From Gemmobacter aquarius (GTDB taxonomy: Bacteria; Pseudomonadota; Alphaproteobacteria; Rhodobacterales; Rhodobacteraceae): a stretch of 64,000 nucleotides of DNA. A model generated the notes under the pieces. It made no database searches, had not been told where the DNA came from, and was given only the letters and a program-made list of their open reading frames with translations. The DNA is taken from NCBI RefSeq assembly GCF_003060865.1, contig NZ_CP028919.1, positions 1 to 64,000 on the forward strand, in the 5' to 3' direction. A program made the position numbers and the translations under genes. Below are positions 15,001-21,346 of this stretch, in pieces; positions within the stretch are counted from its first letter, which is position 1, and the number at the start of each line of letters is the position of its first letter.

Positions 15001-18000
15001 AGCAACGTAAACTCGGTCGCGGGCAGCGCTTCGATCACGGGTGCGAACATCATCCAAGGCGATCTGTCGGGCGAAATCGTGGCGCGCGGCATCACGCTTG
15101 CGGCCAGCGGCAGCGTCGGCGGGTTGACGGACGCGCGCAATGTGGCGGCACCGGTCGAGGCGGCGCTTGCGGTGCGCCTGACGGGGGCGGATGCGGGAAC
15201 GGGGTCGCTTTCGGCTACCGCCGCTTCGGGCAATGTGTCGCTGCTTGCGCGGGGTAAGCTGATCGTCGACCAGATTTCAGCTGCTGGCAGCGTGCTGAGC
15301 GATAAGGGCAAGGTCGAGATCTACGCCCTTGGCGCGATCACCGGCAAGGATGCCACGGCCAAGATACAGGCGCCGCGTGTGATCCTGACCTCGGCGAACG
15401 GGGCGGTTGGCAGCACGGCGGACGGTGCGCTTTTGATGGTCAACACCGGCTTTTCGGCCAATCCGGCGCTTCGGCCGTTCGGCGATCCATCGCTTGATCC
15501 GCTGTTCAACCCCAATGCGCTGCTTGGGCTTACGGTCACGGCTTCGGGCGATATCGGCATCCGTTCGGCAGGCTGGAGCGGTAATACCGACGGCACCATT
15601 TTGGCTGATCGCGTGCGGTCGAGCGGGGGCGATGTGCGCCTGTCCGCCACGGGCCAGATTCTCGACAACAACCCCGTCGAAGGTATCGACCAGCGCACCT
15701 ATGACCAGTTGCTTGGCTATTGGGAGAGCCTTGGGCTTTTGGCGAACGATGCCGCACGCGGTGTCGACGGGTCGGTGAACACGGCAAAGACCGCCAATCT
15801 TATCAAGGCGTTCGAGACAGCGACCACTGCGTCTTACAACCAGTATTGGCAAATTCGCGGGACCGGCGCCTATGATGCGGCCAAGGTCGTGACGGTCGAT
15901 CCGGCGTCCAGCCTGTTCCGCGTGCTCGATGCACAGTTCCGCGCCGATGCCATCGCCAGCGGTGCGCCCGATGCGAATGCCTATGTCACGCAGCGCATCG
16001 CGGATTATGAAGCGCAAAAGACGGCCGAGTATCACCGCCTGAATGGCGAAGTGGGCGGGCTGACCGCTTCTTATGACGCGGCCTATGCCTATACGGCGAC
16101 CGACGCGCAAAAGGCCAGCCTGACCGACGGGTCGGTCTGGACCGAGCGGGAATTGGCATTCTCGCTGGCGCCGGGGGCGTTGAAAACCGTGACCGGCACC
16201 AATCCGGTGCTGAAAGACCCCAACGTATCGGGCCGCAGCGTCACTATCGAAGCCGGTCGCGGCATCGGCGAAACCGTGGGCGCAGGCACCCTATCGCCGG
16301 GTGTCGCGATCCGGGGCGATACCGATCCGCGCAACCTGACGCTTGACCAGAAGGTGGCCCTAGCCGCTGCCGAGCGGAGCGACCTGCAACTGACGGTCGG
16401 GCCGGTGCGTCTGCCGGTGAATGCGACGACCGAACAGATTGCGGCCTATAACGCGGCGATTGCCTTGGGTCTGGGCGCACCGGGCGCCAGCACCACGCTG
16501 CTTCTGGGCGCCGAGTTCACCAGCCTGACCGCGACCCAGCAAGCCGCCTTTAACGCGGCGGCGCTTGGGCTGATCGATCCGGCCACGACCGTGCTGACGG
16601 TGCTTAGCAAGCGTCCGTTGAACTTTGACGCGGCAGAGACGCTCAACATTGCGGTGCCGAATGTCACGGGGCCGACGTCTGATATCGGGGCGGCCTACCT
16701 CGCATCGCGCGGGGGGGCGACGCTTGGATCGATCAGCACGTATGGCGAAACGCGGATCAAGGTGTTCGGCGATATCGTCAATGCATCGACAAGCTCGGTC
16801 CGCACCGGCACGCTGATCCTTGAATCGGCGCAAGGGTATATCGGATCGCCTACGGTCGCCTTGGCGCTTGATCCGCGCAGCGGGGCCTCGGTCACGGCGC
16901 GGGCGCAGAACGGTGTGAACCTGGGCTTTGCCGGAAATGCCGTCATCGACACGGTATTCTCGCCCAAGGCGGTAAAGATCACGGCGCAAGGGTCTATCCT
17001 GAACGCCAACAACGACGATCTTATCAACGTCCTTGGCGGCGAGGTGAACCTGCAGGCGGTCACCGGCACGATCGGCACGCTGTCCCGTGCGCTGAATGTG
17101 GGTGTCAGCATCGGCGGCAAGATCGTCGCCGATGCCTTGGGCAGCCTGAACCTGTATGGTGCGGCAAACGCGCGCTTTGTCATCGGTTCGGCCATGGCCG
17201 GATCGACGATCAGCCTTGGCGCCTTTGGCGAAAGCACCATCGACGGTCCGGTTGAAACCGACGAGGCCATCACGATCACTGCGGGGGGACGTGTCGTCCT
17301 GACCGGATTGGCAGAGGTAAGCTCGACGGCTGGCACTGTCAGGATCGCTTCTGCCTCGCTGAAAATGCTCGACGGCGCCGAGATCACCGCCGAAGGCGCG
17401 GTGACGGTTGTCACCACGGGCGATGCCTTGGTGACGCAGGTTACGTCGAACAGCACCTCGGCGACGGCGGTTTCTGTCGATGCGGGCGGGCGCATCTTCT
17501 CGGGCAAGTCGCCGGTCACGGACATAACGGCCATGGCGACGGGTGCAGGGGTCAGCCTGACGGCGGGCCTTGGCATCGGAGACAAGACGCAAGCCAACCT
17601 GACGGCGGATGTAAACACGGTCACGGATACGCCGAACCGTTTGCGGATACGCACCAACACGCTGGCTGCAACTGCGACCACGGGCGATATCGTGCTGTCG
17701 GCCGAAACCGCGATGACGCTGAGCAATGTCACGGCGACGGCGGGGGGGATCGATGTGCTTGCCGCAAGCACCCTGTCGGTCACCGCAGCCACCAGCGCGG
17801 GGGACCAGATTTTCGACGCGACCGGTGCGCTGACCTTTACGCAACTGACCACCACGGGCAGCGGCGATATCACCGCTACGTCTGACGGCACGGTAACCGG
17901 CGGCTTTGTCACCTCGGGCGGGTCGGCCTCTCTGACGGGCAGCACTGTCGGATTTGATACGATCACCGCAGATGATGATGTCACGCTTACCGCTGTGGTT

Positions 18001-19284
18001 GGTCCTGTGACGGGTGGTTCGGTCACGGCGGGGGGCGATATCGGCGCCACCGGCACGGGTGTGACACTGGGCACGCTGGATGCTGGCAGAGATGTCACGC
18101 TGGATGGCAAAACGGCGCTGGTCGATGCGACTTCGGTCACGGCTGGTGGCAGTGTCGATGCGACGGGCACCGGCTTGACGCTTGGCACGCTGGATGCGGG
18201 CGTGGATATCACGCTGGACGGCAAGACCGCGCTGGTCGATGCGGGTTCGCTGACTGCTGGTGGCGATATAGATGCCACGGGAACGGGCCTGACTATCGAC
18301 GCGCTCGATGCCGAGGGCGATATCACTCTGGCCGGCAAGACGGGCGCGGTGACGCTGGTCACTCTCGATGCGGGTGGCAACTCTAGCATCACGGGTGCGG
18401 GCGTGGGCTTTGATACGCTGATCGCCGGAGGGGACAGTGAAATCTACTCGACCGGCGATATCATCGGCACTCTGGAGCAGGCAGGTGAAACGCTGATCAA
18501 CGTCGCCGGTTTCGGCGCGGGCAATAGCGGCAAGCTTGATGTCAAGACCATGCGCGCGCGGGTGATGGAGCTGCAATCGACCAGCACGCTTGATGTCGGC
18601 CGGCTCGAGGTTGCCGAAAGCCTGACGCTGCGGGCCGATGTCATCACCGCGCTGGATGTGGCCCAGGTGCCGAGCGGTCCGGATCCGCTGTCGCTGGTGG
18701 TGACAGGGGCGAATGGCGGCGTTGCGACCAAGGCGACCCTGTCGGTCGATGCGGTGGCAGGTCTGGTCATCCCGACCTTGCGGGTTTCGGAAACCGTGCT
18801 TGACACGACGGCGCGGCAAGTCACCGTCGAAAGTGCGGAATTGCCGCTGCAAGGCACGTCGCCCATGGCTGGCACGCTGCTGGTGGAGACGCCTGACCAG
18901 ACGGTGCTGGTCGATGCACGGTCGATCACGCCCAAGGGCACGCCTGATAGCAATGTGCAGATCTTTACCCAGGGCGCGCCGCTGTCTTTCGCCCTGAACG
19001 GCACGGTCACCCGGACGGATGGATATGTCGTCACCTTCGACGAAACCGTGCAGGTTACCAATGTTCTGGGTGTTCCGTTCGCGGGGATCAGCACGGCGCG
19101 GGATTCGGTTCGCAATCTTTTGAACAGTGCCGATGCGATCATCCTGCCCGGCGCGTTCGGGTCGGTTACCGTCGAGGAAGACCCCGACGTTGCGCTGCTT
19201 GATGGTGAAGCGGTGGTGATCGACGGCGTCGCCTACAAAGTCTATGTTCCCGGCAACGGCCCCGCAGTGTTGCTGCCGCAATGA
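1..19284 (+). CDS. giant TpsA-type filamentous exoprotein (FHA/leukotoxin-like adhesin), possibly 5' partial
   Basis: A secreted partner of a two-partner secretion system, predicted to be a very long beta-helical adhesin exported by the adjacent TpsB. The first 17 residues look like the end of a signal peptide (cleavage after AQA), so the true start may lie before the window. Residues about 18-150 resemble a TPS/haemagglutination-activity domain, with an NGFIVGQNG stretch. Three long repeats carry the marker (V/I)GIAGS at residues 788, 1201 and 1597, each containing a Ser/Asp/Lys-rich linker. Residues about 2270-2980 hold shorter Gly/Ala/Val-rich repeats. Residues about 3919-4263 look alpha-helical. 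Residues about 5946-6147 contain 38-residue repeats. The only cysteines I found are two close pairs (nt about 11686-11706 and 14818-14841). It ends without an anchor. The length of about 6,427 residues is extreme even for this family. Family call is confident; target and exact fold are inference. Confidence 0.88.
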   Translation: MGLLVGAFHPNLVWAQAVNLDPGSNNILIDGRTKTQIDTQGSVTRITTGTVSGSVGFNSFSDFEQAAGTRVDLYVPDGAGSLVNIVRNGAVVINGELNGIKDGAIGGNIFFSSSNGFIVGQNGRVNVGTLTVNTPTQEFLDRVVGADGTLNQAVADQLMRGEIPVSQNGAISIMGQVNAKGGITLQGHTVTVNGRTGPVSGDDLGQRTQFDATVNSSGLVEGGALVSQGGRIAIVATGGSRIGGRVDASNTTGKGGEISVTGGDIAIDGSAELTANGTEGGEIVVFAGDALVVQDGASFSAAGATSGGFIELSGASVNLGAITLKLGGGSGKAGKFLIDPVDLVINAGSSIASGGADITVQATGTITVGSGGALDSRLLTAGVSTGNSGKITVEAPSITLANGSQLLAGVTVGSGFAAGDVLLSAVGTSGTAASITLGGGAGAAPVISGRNVTLSATSSVSLGSLLVGLPDASATITSTAADITATGAFTAEAKADVVGGLSLLPLGVLLSEGSAIVDIKGDTRITAQSVSLSADTTVTSNNKTQSLVPTDSTADGAVAVSTITSTAIARVGGNAVLDVAGVTDITAKNSVTSEAEAIPVSAAFGASVGVSIVNAVTTAELADAAEVTTADLTLDAQTEIIVKVKAGAAAGGATEPSPGSQAATFLQDAALGGMASSGGTQVSVAGALAISKIDSATTARIDTSSLTTVSDALSVTSGSGVSAELVADGSAVESAIGVGVAVGVNIAKVSNQALIDSAVAAGSATLAAQSRGTNLSTSATSGAGAQDVGIAGSFGINLLDTASSAALGGGADVQISAAGAVALSAENETESTVEALPSEGGATGDTVGIGASLALNIVANRTVAELAAGSALTGAGDVTLAASATHVAETKAEAGSAGGISITPSLALSMVSNATTARVGTGSLALTLSGDLDVSAAQHSTITTEASGEAAGSTAAIGAAIAIALVDDRTTATTARNLVAGGDVGFAAAGASLSTLTAKASAVGAAAAEEDGTASDGKTVDDSVDSSLADGSTKQKSAGVGDSSQQAATDSTVDDKEGRSASTSEGKVSVAAAVGVNVQTSQVTAFVPDGVTVDAGGTLKIAASNNTDGQIEATGDAVGQEDENGDLPPPSQVGIGAAVAVNLVKTGNTARLGDAVHTVGGLEITADKRDVAALMADPASTDMRSDVYVARASAGAGGSKIGIAGSLALNLVDTESRATISGAATVNLTGGGDIALTADNRTDATAEALPVGDGASGGDVGIGASVALNILANRSVAEISDGAVINAAGDVSLTASATYAATTKAEAGSAGGISITPSLGLSLIANATTARVGTGGLLDVSGDITVAATQEATTTTEAGSAASGSTAAIGASLALALIDDRVIATTARSMDAGGDIAFTASGVSSSTLTSTASAAGAKSGDEADAGGEEGSTDEAADKEFQSGATRQGTSGVGSAEQKSSTSAKASDSSGRSASSSEGKVSLAAAAAINVQSHVVTAVVPDAVTMTAGGSLSLLALATTGAEAAADGQAVKSEDGAQSQVGIGVAVAVNAVTETATARLGAGATGHAVNGLSVTVAQADGADVFSASAISGAGGSSVGIAGSVALNLLTLDGSALVAGNVNAGSGAVVISAESEVEATASSAPSESGAVGGSAGVGASFAMNLVNLTTVARLEDGVGLTGGSKLSVGADSKLTTETEAKAGAAGGVAIDASVALTLLDHRTEARVGTGAALSMGAGAVTISASSEGTHKATSEGETKGSNVAVGASAAVILGDGAQNGALKDTSVTSATLARGIDAAGSLSIEATASNTYDANATATAGGGKEEKNNSTTGKTSSSADTLDKTKDSQKDQNGGSGGAKVTVAAAVGVAGAQDVVTARMEGVTVNLAGDLEVAAESTIGIAVSGIGAASNPNSRVGVGVGVGLAILNTTTSATIGDGANITAGAVTVAATSEENTGDYKSKIAAIGAAGATGSSVAVAGALAVAISTGQAEARLGDDVTITGSDAVEVTLDNTSQLSAKAFAASGSSSGVAVGASIAVVYSEKDYDATIGADADITATSVKVQATNHRIEGAPDFDITSLSKVRDFSAALTAVGNAKLLGDSNYYVEAIGGAGGNGVALQGSFAVMVFKDDMTAAVGPDSKIDVGTGSVTLGADSDYLAKALSGALAASLSSAGVGVSSTVIVSEGDTLSLLDSGVMVDAGSFTNSASAVQDIRSYAASVAAGSTAGASGVAGVITSDNSVQALIAKGARVTLAGPGTAALTADNDFKVFGLAAGAGAGGTAGVGAAVTVVTVKNVTRAALGDGTSAADRAELNTAGAVNIGADATEDITLLAAAGGAAGTAGVGAGAGILVFDTTTEALVGTFARVGQSDLSGSLTVSASDESDILVISGALGGGGTVGAGAGVGVGVIDKATKAEIGDNAVVDIGNVVVDAASRETIDSITAGIGVGGTAGLAGAVTVLSASPITTARIGADARVVADGNVAVTATDTLQLDMVDGAFAAGTVGVGASVGVTLIGAQTLARIDDRATVTARGNGGSQDYVTGFTPVLSAYGSDSDFQAARFDAAADDKLTDPDAAQARTDGLALLSQQRDATEVVASGKGVIVNAAGSVATRGLSVGGSAGAGAVSISANVPVITTQTKAEIGQSATINTVAGAASTAQDVIVAAASDTYALGFSGAVAAGGVAGGAGLGVMILDATTSATTGAGSTLRANGNIGVTARATGDMVGVAAAGAVGTVGVAGGVSVMVLKGRTTAELAGDAVAQGNVDVIADDRTRTAVLAGALAGGFVGVGAAVNVVSLDKATTARIATGSAVTALGLRNAHSVFTGTDFNAVSSTARGVNVQAVSGQKGFTLTAAGSAGGAVGASGVISLYLMNVATAATIADTASINTAGGNAGANAAQDVYVVARDDTATSSASGGVAAGVLGGLAGVVDVGVFKNSTTASIGNGVTLNARRDLQVAGLSQRAGEAYVLGAGGGFVGLAAGIAVYSYGDGVTPGGDADRNLADSSQGGAVSISSLTSTAQSQASDGTVNNQLAASDRSEIRTVSADVQAKRASIDVASAVAPSLPAGTSANIGNGTITVGGAVGVASSDDLTVSLTTGAVGGGVLAGGAGISVLAVDTGSTAQINGTGSITAGSVAVAARTDHDLQSTSAAGAAGTFVGLSATVGVINDRSRTVALLQGKTVTTGGAVSVTSTALRSVEVFSGGVSFAGVAAVGAAVAKAEIGGTVSATVHNANIASGGARAQSLTVSASATDTADAETIAAGGGVGASIQGSVALANIAPIVRSVIDAGQAFVSGVVSVTANFTGAATSEATGIAGAGGLAVAASEADSSLGATLLATITGTAVIDAQQLDVIATAIVNNLRAKASGSSGALVGVNATSASARNTNRTEAVLSAGSVTVTGDAGIEANSSGEARAEASGLAVGIVAAGFNVASATTSATTAASAGATAGIAAGNLSVRGVGDATNTAITVAGSGGLIAGSAATAKTASTATTSATLTGTVTVGDLVTVAAEQDTRFNGSVDTTQASLVGASGATLRHDVTSTVNAVIGTTSLTAKNLTLSARNQTDNDFLPGNGNNVRSISGGLANLPSAGATINVTHNTTARVNDAAVIRLARPGVGASAFVQEAYNRVGAHQIVSLDSGGAIATADAVINMDVTANASAIVGAGAKVDVDYGDIRIAAWGEADIDLRGNATTYGLAGAPSGDVTIDYIGNNSVTLGNNARIEATDGDTPTDGTAPRYATITIGAGSGPLGETADLNFNATLDLFNKTAIPIFATPDPRVTVANSANVIMGTTATPAVAGDPRGIRAAGDIRISATRGNITATAVGTGKDIYREGLAKLASAVSNAFGGGDVTFDYHGGSTQTDGGTARAQINGLVETGIQRNKTLILDACTTSAGCVSATGNIEYVLSGPFAVGTDILDRVAELTRLISDYDSDPVAKAAYQNELKFLQNKLVGLGLATFDSGGNFVAGSFVGPSPKAALLAEIAEISRNIDTLAVQFRSAVAANIVGSLSDVATTLAGIYTNPTFGLQASFNTADTAIRQLANFGASASYATTLTGIGTTLSQGVTAVQSVITNIGSLISESDANQTLVDTIVTAQAALRAAIVAGNTSAATTQNGVIATAQASLSTNLSQIASLATTILGDIDIAQARATSVRDGLNTLIDTTIPSTPVTGTDPEKAIATQKNADDAAIKTALRAAATGGNPATAGALTKIGNSKTSLDTLAINLESSIGTVQSATATLRANTGVTAGTLGGSNSLTQFIGLGNGYSQTFATKTQAAAVASNTANAPLAYRIDIADTATRLGNIFVTADQLQTSGTGSLLAPGSAKILITNNTANTLNIGNLIVPDYDAGNVRFNGVLVYGADNITTLNAGGVASGFGSDKIETSLTSSRGEVTILSTYSPESIANAADRKVAPDIILKTGSLIENLRGAVRIESAAGNVYTQGRINAGSVSILVKNGDYVASYVNGFNHIGGDPASFSIKTSTTEGGAGITANGAVSIAARYLNINSTIQSGIANWNLTLNGTPTLTASAAAIGLAQSTIDTALAANPTLATINVVNTAGQTVTISRAPLGFDAAALKTAVDTYKAAVLIDANTNPVVTLNVFGTPTLVNIKDYLSPQVAYTLQFTKAAAEAYVAATPSSDGLFSVVKAAAADNIGASYDAKAQQFVVDGTSVKGGFIQLFGQIMNTTSSTSVAKLNVLDGFGTINITNSSNIAVVLRNLSTGEDATGTLRGVAGRIEMTDVTGVNATSPSNPVVSIRKTVFTRDYVPGDATGTVKISTQTGTIDNATGNLILGAAVVTDGADRTTTYTPSGTQRYVWTTGGEFRNTVNYAQTDTQVFGTSAFTIDSITTATQQGAPVLLTTYRLADGTYVTTDSTLTGGRLTQVNGAYFNDPLSVAANTSNASLDATQLASGNSSTFDNDFVKTGESGRDCNWWTLCIVSDITTYFRLTQDYTTITTNSLKANYPIGVNFIGSNTGAINVTSANSDVVLTSNVNSVAGSASITGANIIQGDLSGEIVARGITLAASGSVGGLTDARNVAAPVEAALAVRLTGADAGTGSLSATAASGNVSLLARGKLIVDQISAAGSVLSDKGKVEIYALGAITGKDATAKIQAPRVILTSANGAVGSTADGALLMVNTGFSANPALRPFGDPSLDPLFNPNALLGLTVTASGDIGIRSAGWSGNTDGTILADRVRSSGGDVRLSATGQILDNNPVEGIDQRTYDQLLGYWESLGLLANDAARGVDGSVNTAKTANLIKAFETATTASYNQYWQIRGTGAYDAAKVVTVDPASSLFRVLDAQFRADAIASGAPDANAYVTQRIADYEAQKTAEYHRLNGEVGGLTASYDAAYAYTATDAQKASLTDGSVWTERELAFSLAPGALKTVTGTNPVLKDPNVSGRSVTIEAGRGIGETVGAGTLSPGVAIRGDTDPRNLTLDQKVALAAAERSDLQLTVGPVRLPVNATTEQIAAYNAAIALGLGAPGASTTLLLGAEFTSLTATQQAAFNAAALGLIDPATTVLTVLSKRPLNFDAAETLNIAVPNVTGPTSDIGAAYLASRGGATLGSISTYGETRIKVFGDIVNASTSSVRTGTLILESAQGYIGSPTVALALDPRSGASVTARAQNGVNLGFAGNAVIDTVFSPKAVKITAQGSILNANNDDLINVLGGEVNLQAVTGTIGTLSRALNVGVSIGGKIVADALGSLNLYGAANARFVIGSAMAGSTISLGAFGESTIDGPVETDEAITITAGGRVVLTGLAEVSSTAGTVRIASASLKMLDGAEITAEGAVTVVTTGDALVTQVTSNSTSATAVSVDAGGRIFSGKSPVTDITAMATGAGVSLTAGLGIGDKTQANLTADVNTVTDTPNRLRIRTNTLAATATTGDIVLSAETAMTLSNVTATAGGIDVLAASTLSVTAATSAGDQIFDATGALTFTQLTTTGSGDITATSDGTVTGGFVTSGGSASLTGSTVGFDTITADDDVTLTAVVGPVTGGSVTAGGDIGATGTGVTLGTLDAGRDVTLDGKTALVDATSVTAGGSVDATGTGLTLGTLDAGVDITLDGKTALVDAGSLTAGGDIDATGTGLTIDALDAEGDITLAGKTGAVTLVTLDAGGNSSITGAGVGFDTLIAGGDSEIYSTGDIIGTLEQAGETLINVAGFGAGNSGKLDVKTMRARVMELQSTSTLDVGRLEVAESLTLRADVITALDVAQVPSGPDPLSLVVTGANGGVATKATLSVDAVAGLVIPTLRVSETVLDTTARQVTVESAELPLQGTSPMAGTLLVETPDQTVLVDARSITPKGTPDSNVQIFTQGAPLSFALNGTVTRTDGYVVTFDETVQVTNVLGVPFAGISTARDSVRNLLNSADAIILPGAFGSVTVEEDPDVALLDGEAVVIDGVAYKVYVPGNGPAVLLPQ
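2362..5940 (+). repeat. three tandem repeats of about 400 residues inside the TpsA gene
   Basis: The six-residue marker GIAGS preceded by V or I recurs at nt 2362, 3601 and 4789, giving periods of 1239 and 1188 bp (413 and 396 residues). After each marker come the same landmarks in the same order: an ALNL(V/L) strand, an ATAEALP-like segment, GIGASxALN, TKAEAGSAGG in the first two copies, and a hydrophilic Ser/Asp/Lys-rich linker (nt about 3025-3210, 4255-4440, 5458-5580) followed by a KVxxAAAxxxN(V) strand. Copy 3 is more diverged. The copies come from internal duplication. Confidence 0.8.
17836..18441 (+). repeat. 38-residue (114 bp) tandem repeats near the TpsA C-terminus
   Basis: Successive units begin at nt 17836, 17953, 18067, 18181, 18295 and 18409. 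Spacing is exactly 114 bp after the first interval of 117 bp. The consensus runs through a GTLDAG-like turn, DVTLDGKTALVD, and a TAGGxxxATGTG turn. Units at 18067 and 18181 are the most similar at DNA level, which suggests recent duplication. The pattern fits stacked rungs of a right-handed beta-helix. Confidence 0.8.
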
Positions 19285-20939
19285 AGGTAAATGGTAGAGT
19301 GATGAACAAGCCGAACATGCTGCGCTTTGGTCTGCTGGGTGTTGTGTCGATTGGTGCGGCGCTGGCGGGGGTGCCTGCCGCCGCGCAGGATCTTTCGACG
19401 CGGCTTCTGACCGAAAGCGAACGTGCCGTGGCGGCGAGCGATCAGGCCGCATCGGTCGATCAGGCAGGGCCGGGCGTCATCGCCGATCCGCTGACGCGCC
19501 GCGATCTGCCACCGCCCGGCGGGCCGACGCTTTTGCTGGAAAAGGTTGCCTTCACGCCCGAGTCTGCCTTTCTGAGCGCGGAGGAGCTTTCTGGCATCGC
19601 TGACCGCTACGTGGGCAAGCGGCTTGATTTCGCAGGAATTTCCACGCTGGTCCGCGATGTGAACGATCTTTACGCCGCCAAGGGCGTGGTTACGGCTGCT
19701 GCCATCCTTGGCCCGCAAGACCTGACGCGCGGCGAGCTGGTTGTCACGCTGATCGAAGGTCAGGTCGGGCTTGTGTCGATCGTGGGCGAACGGTTGACCA
19801 AAGACACCTTCATCACCAACCGTGTGCGTTTTGCCAAGGGGCGGACGGTCGACGTGCCGACCGCGGCCAAGGATATCAGCTGGTTCAACCGCACCAACTC
19901 GGCGCAATTGCGGCTGTTGTTGCAGCCGGGCGCGGGCTTCGGCATGACCGATCTTGCCTTTGGCGTGACCGAGCCGAGGGTCAGCCAAGGCCAGCTTTCG
20001 GTTGACAACAATGGCATCACATCCACCGGGCAGACGCAGCTTTCCTATGTCTACCGGCGCTACGGGTTGCTTGGTCAGGACGATACGGCGCTTTTGTTCA
20101 TGAACGTCTCGGAAGGCAGCCGGTCGATCACCGCGCGTTATGATATCGCGGTCACACCGGGGGGCACGCGGCTTGCCTTTACGGCGGCGACTTCGTCCTA
20201 TGATGTGATTGCGGGACCGACCGTATCGCTTGACCTTTCCGGTAAATCGCGATCCGGCCAACTGGTTGCGACCCAGCCTTTGATCGCTACCGACCGCGTT
20301 CTGATAGAAGCCTCGCTTGGAGCATCGCGCGAAACCACCGAGTCGACTTCGGCGGGTGTGCCTATTGTCACGTCCAGCACGTCAAAGCTCGCGCCGGGCC
20401 TTAGGCTTGGCCTGACCGGCGAAGGCTGGGATTTGAACGCGCAGGTCCAGTATGTACATGCCACTGTCGATGACAGCATCGCTGGCAGCAGCGATGATTT
20501 CAGCATCGGGGTCGGCAGCATCGACGGCAGATACACCATTGACGAGACAACCCGACTGGTTGCGCGTGGTTCATGGCAAGCGTCTTCGGCAAAGCTCTTG
20601 CCCGGAACACTGCTGTTCAGCATCGGCGGGCCGACGACGGTGCGTGGCTATCCGGCGGAAGGTGTGGCGGGCGACAGCGGCTATTATCTTAACCTTGAAT
20701 TGCACAAGGCGATGACAGTCGGTTCGCGCAATTTTGACGGCTATGTTTTTGCCGATGTCGGAGCGGTCTATTCCACATTCCCCGAAGTTACGCGCCTCGC
20801 CTCGGCCGGAGCCGGGGTGAACGTTCCATTGAACGAGCGGATCGATCTTGATTTCAACGTCGCGTTTCCGCTGCGGGATGCAGTCGCTGATCAGGATGAC
20901 GTACAGCTTTCACTCGCACTTCGGCTGTCGCATTTCTAG
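19281..20939 (+). CDS. TpsB-family outer-membrane transporter (ShlB/FhaC/HecB type)
   Basis: Outer-membrane beta-barrel of the Omp85/TpsB family that secretes the preceding TpsA protein. It has a signal peptide ending at AAAQ (about residue 36), then a proline-containing linker. Two POTRA-like modules follow at about residues 83-160 and 163-235, and a 16-strand-type barrel runs from about 240 to the terminal phenylalanine of an RLSHF end. The conserved loop-6 motif VRGY followed by GDxG lies near residue 454. Length (552) is usual for TpsB. The ATG at 19281 overlaps the tpsA stop as ATGA, implying translational coupling. An in-frame ATG at 19302 would give a slightly shorter signal peptide and is an equally acceptable start. 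Confidence 0.93.
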   Translation: MKVNGRVMNKPNMLRFGLLGVVSIGAALAGVPAAAQDLSTRLLTESERAVAASDQAASVDQAGPGVIADPLTRRDLPPPGGPTLLLEKVAFTPESAFLSAEELSGIADRYVGKRLDFAGISTLVRDVNDLYAAKGVVTAAAILGPQDLTRGELVVTLIEGQVGLVSIVGERLTKDTFITNRVRFAKGRTVDVPTAAKDISWFNRTNSAQLRLLLQPGAGFGMTDLAFGVTEPRVSQGQLSVDNNGITSTGQTQLSYVYRRYGLLGQDDTALLFMNVSEGSRSITARYDIAVTPGGTRLAFTAATSSYDVIAGPTVSLDLSGKSRSGQLVATQPLIATDRVLIEASLGASRETTESTSAGVPIVTSSTSKLAPGLRLGLTGEGWDLNAQVQYVHATVDDSIAGSSDDFSIGVGSIDGRYTIDETTRLVARGSWQASSAKLLPGTLLFSIGGPTTVRGYPAEGVAGDSGYYLNLELHKAMTVGSRNFDGYVFADVGAVYSTFPEVTRLASAGAGVNVPLNERIDLDFNVAFPLRDAVADQDDVQLSLALRLSHF

Positions 20940-21034
20940 GACGCGAAGCAGGAACGTGCCACGGGCATGCGCCACTGAGCGGCAGGTCGGCGCGCGCAGA
21001 GTTTCGGGGCGGATTTCGCAGATGCCTGCCGGCA

Positions 21035-21346
21035 CTATTCCACGCTGGCGGCAATCGCACGGGCAGCAAGGGTGATGCGGCAAGACCCGGTGTTTTCGGG
21101 GAAGGACGCAAGGACGGTGCGAAGCTGCCTTGTGCGGACGAGATCGCCGTCATGGGCGGCCTGCAGCAGGTTAAGGGCGACGACGACCGCTTCATGTGCG
21201 TGAAGGGGTGCGAGATGTGCTTTGGCCCAGGTGGCCCAATCGGCTTCGTCATCGGCCAGTGCGGCGAACCAGAGCGCGGCGAGGGCAGGGCGCGACGGGG
21301 CGAATGTGCGGAGGGTTGCCCCTGCGGGGCTGTGATAGGCGATCAT
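21035..21346 (-). CDS. hypothetical 103-residue protein, last gene of the minus-strand glycan operon
   Basis: I do not recognise a family. The protein starts MIAYHSPAG and is rich in Ala and Leu. It probably forms several amphipathic helices (WATWAKAHLAPLHAHE, ALNLLQAAHDGD), reminiscent of an isolated helical repeat. Its middle contains a HAHE stretch. The start ATG at 21346 overlaps the stop of the sulfotransferase-glycosyltransferase gene as ATGA, the main support for it being real. No signal peptide or membrane segment is visible. Its helical character resembles the N-terminal helical half of the 746-residue enzyme in the same operon, so it could be an accessory module; that is inference. 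Confidence 0.6.
   Translation of the reverse strand: MIAYHSPAGATLRTFAPSRPALAALWFAALADDEADWATWAKAHLAPLHAHEAVVVALNLLQAAHDGDLVRTRQLRTVLASFPENTGSCRITLAARAIAASVE

Noticed and set aside
16360..19452. A 1030-codon minus-strand open frame
   Set aside because: Very Arg/His/Asp-rich translation that mirrors the GTC/GAT-rich codons of tpsA. No start context and no family resemblance.
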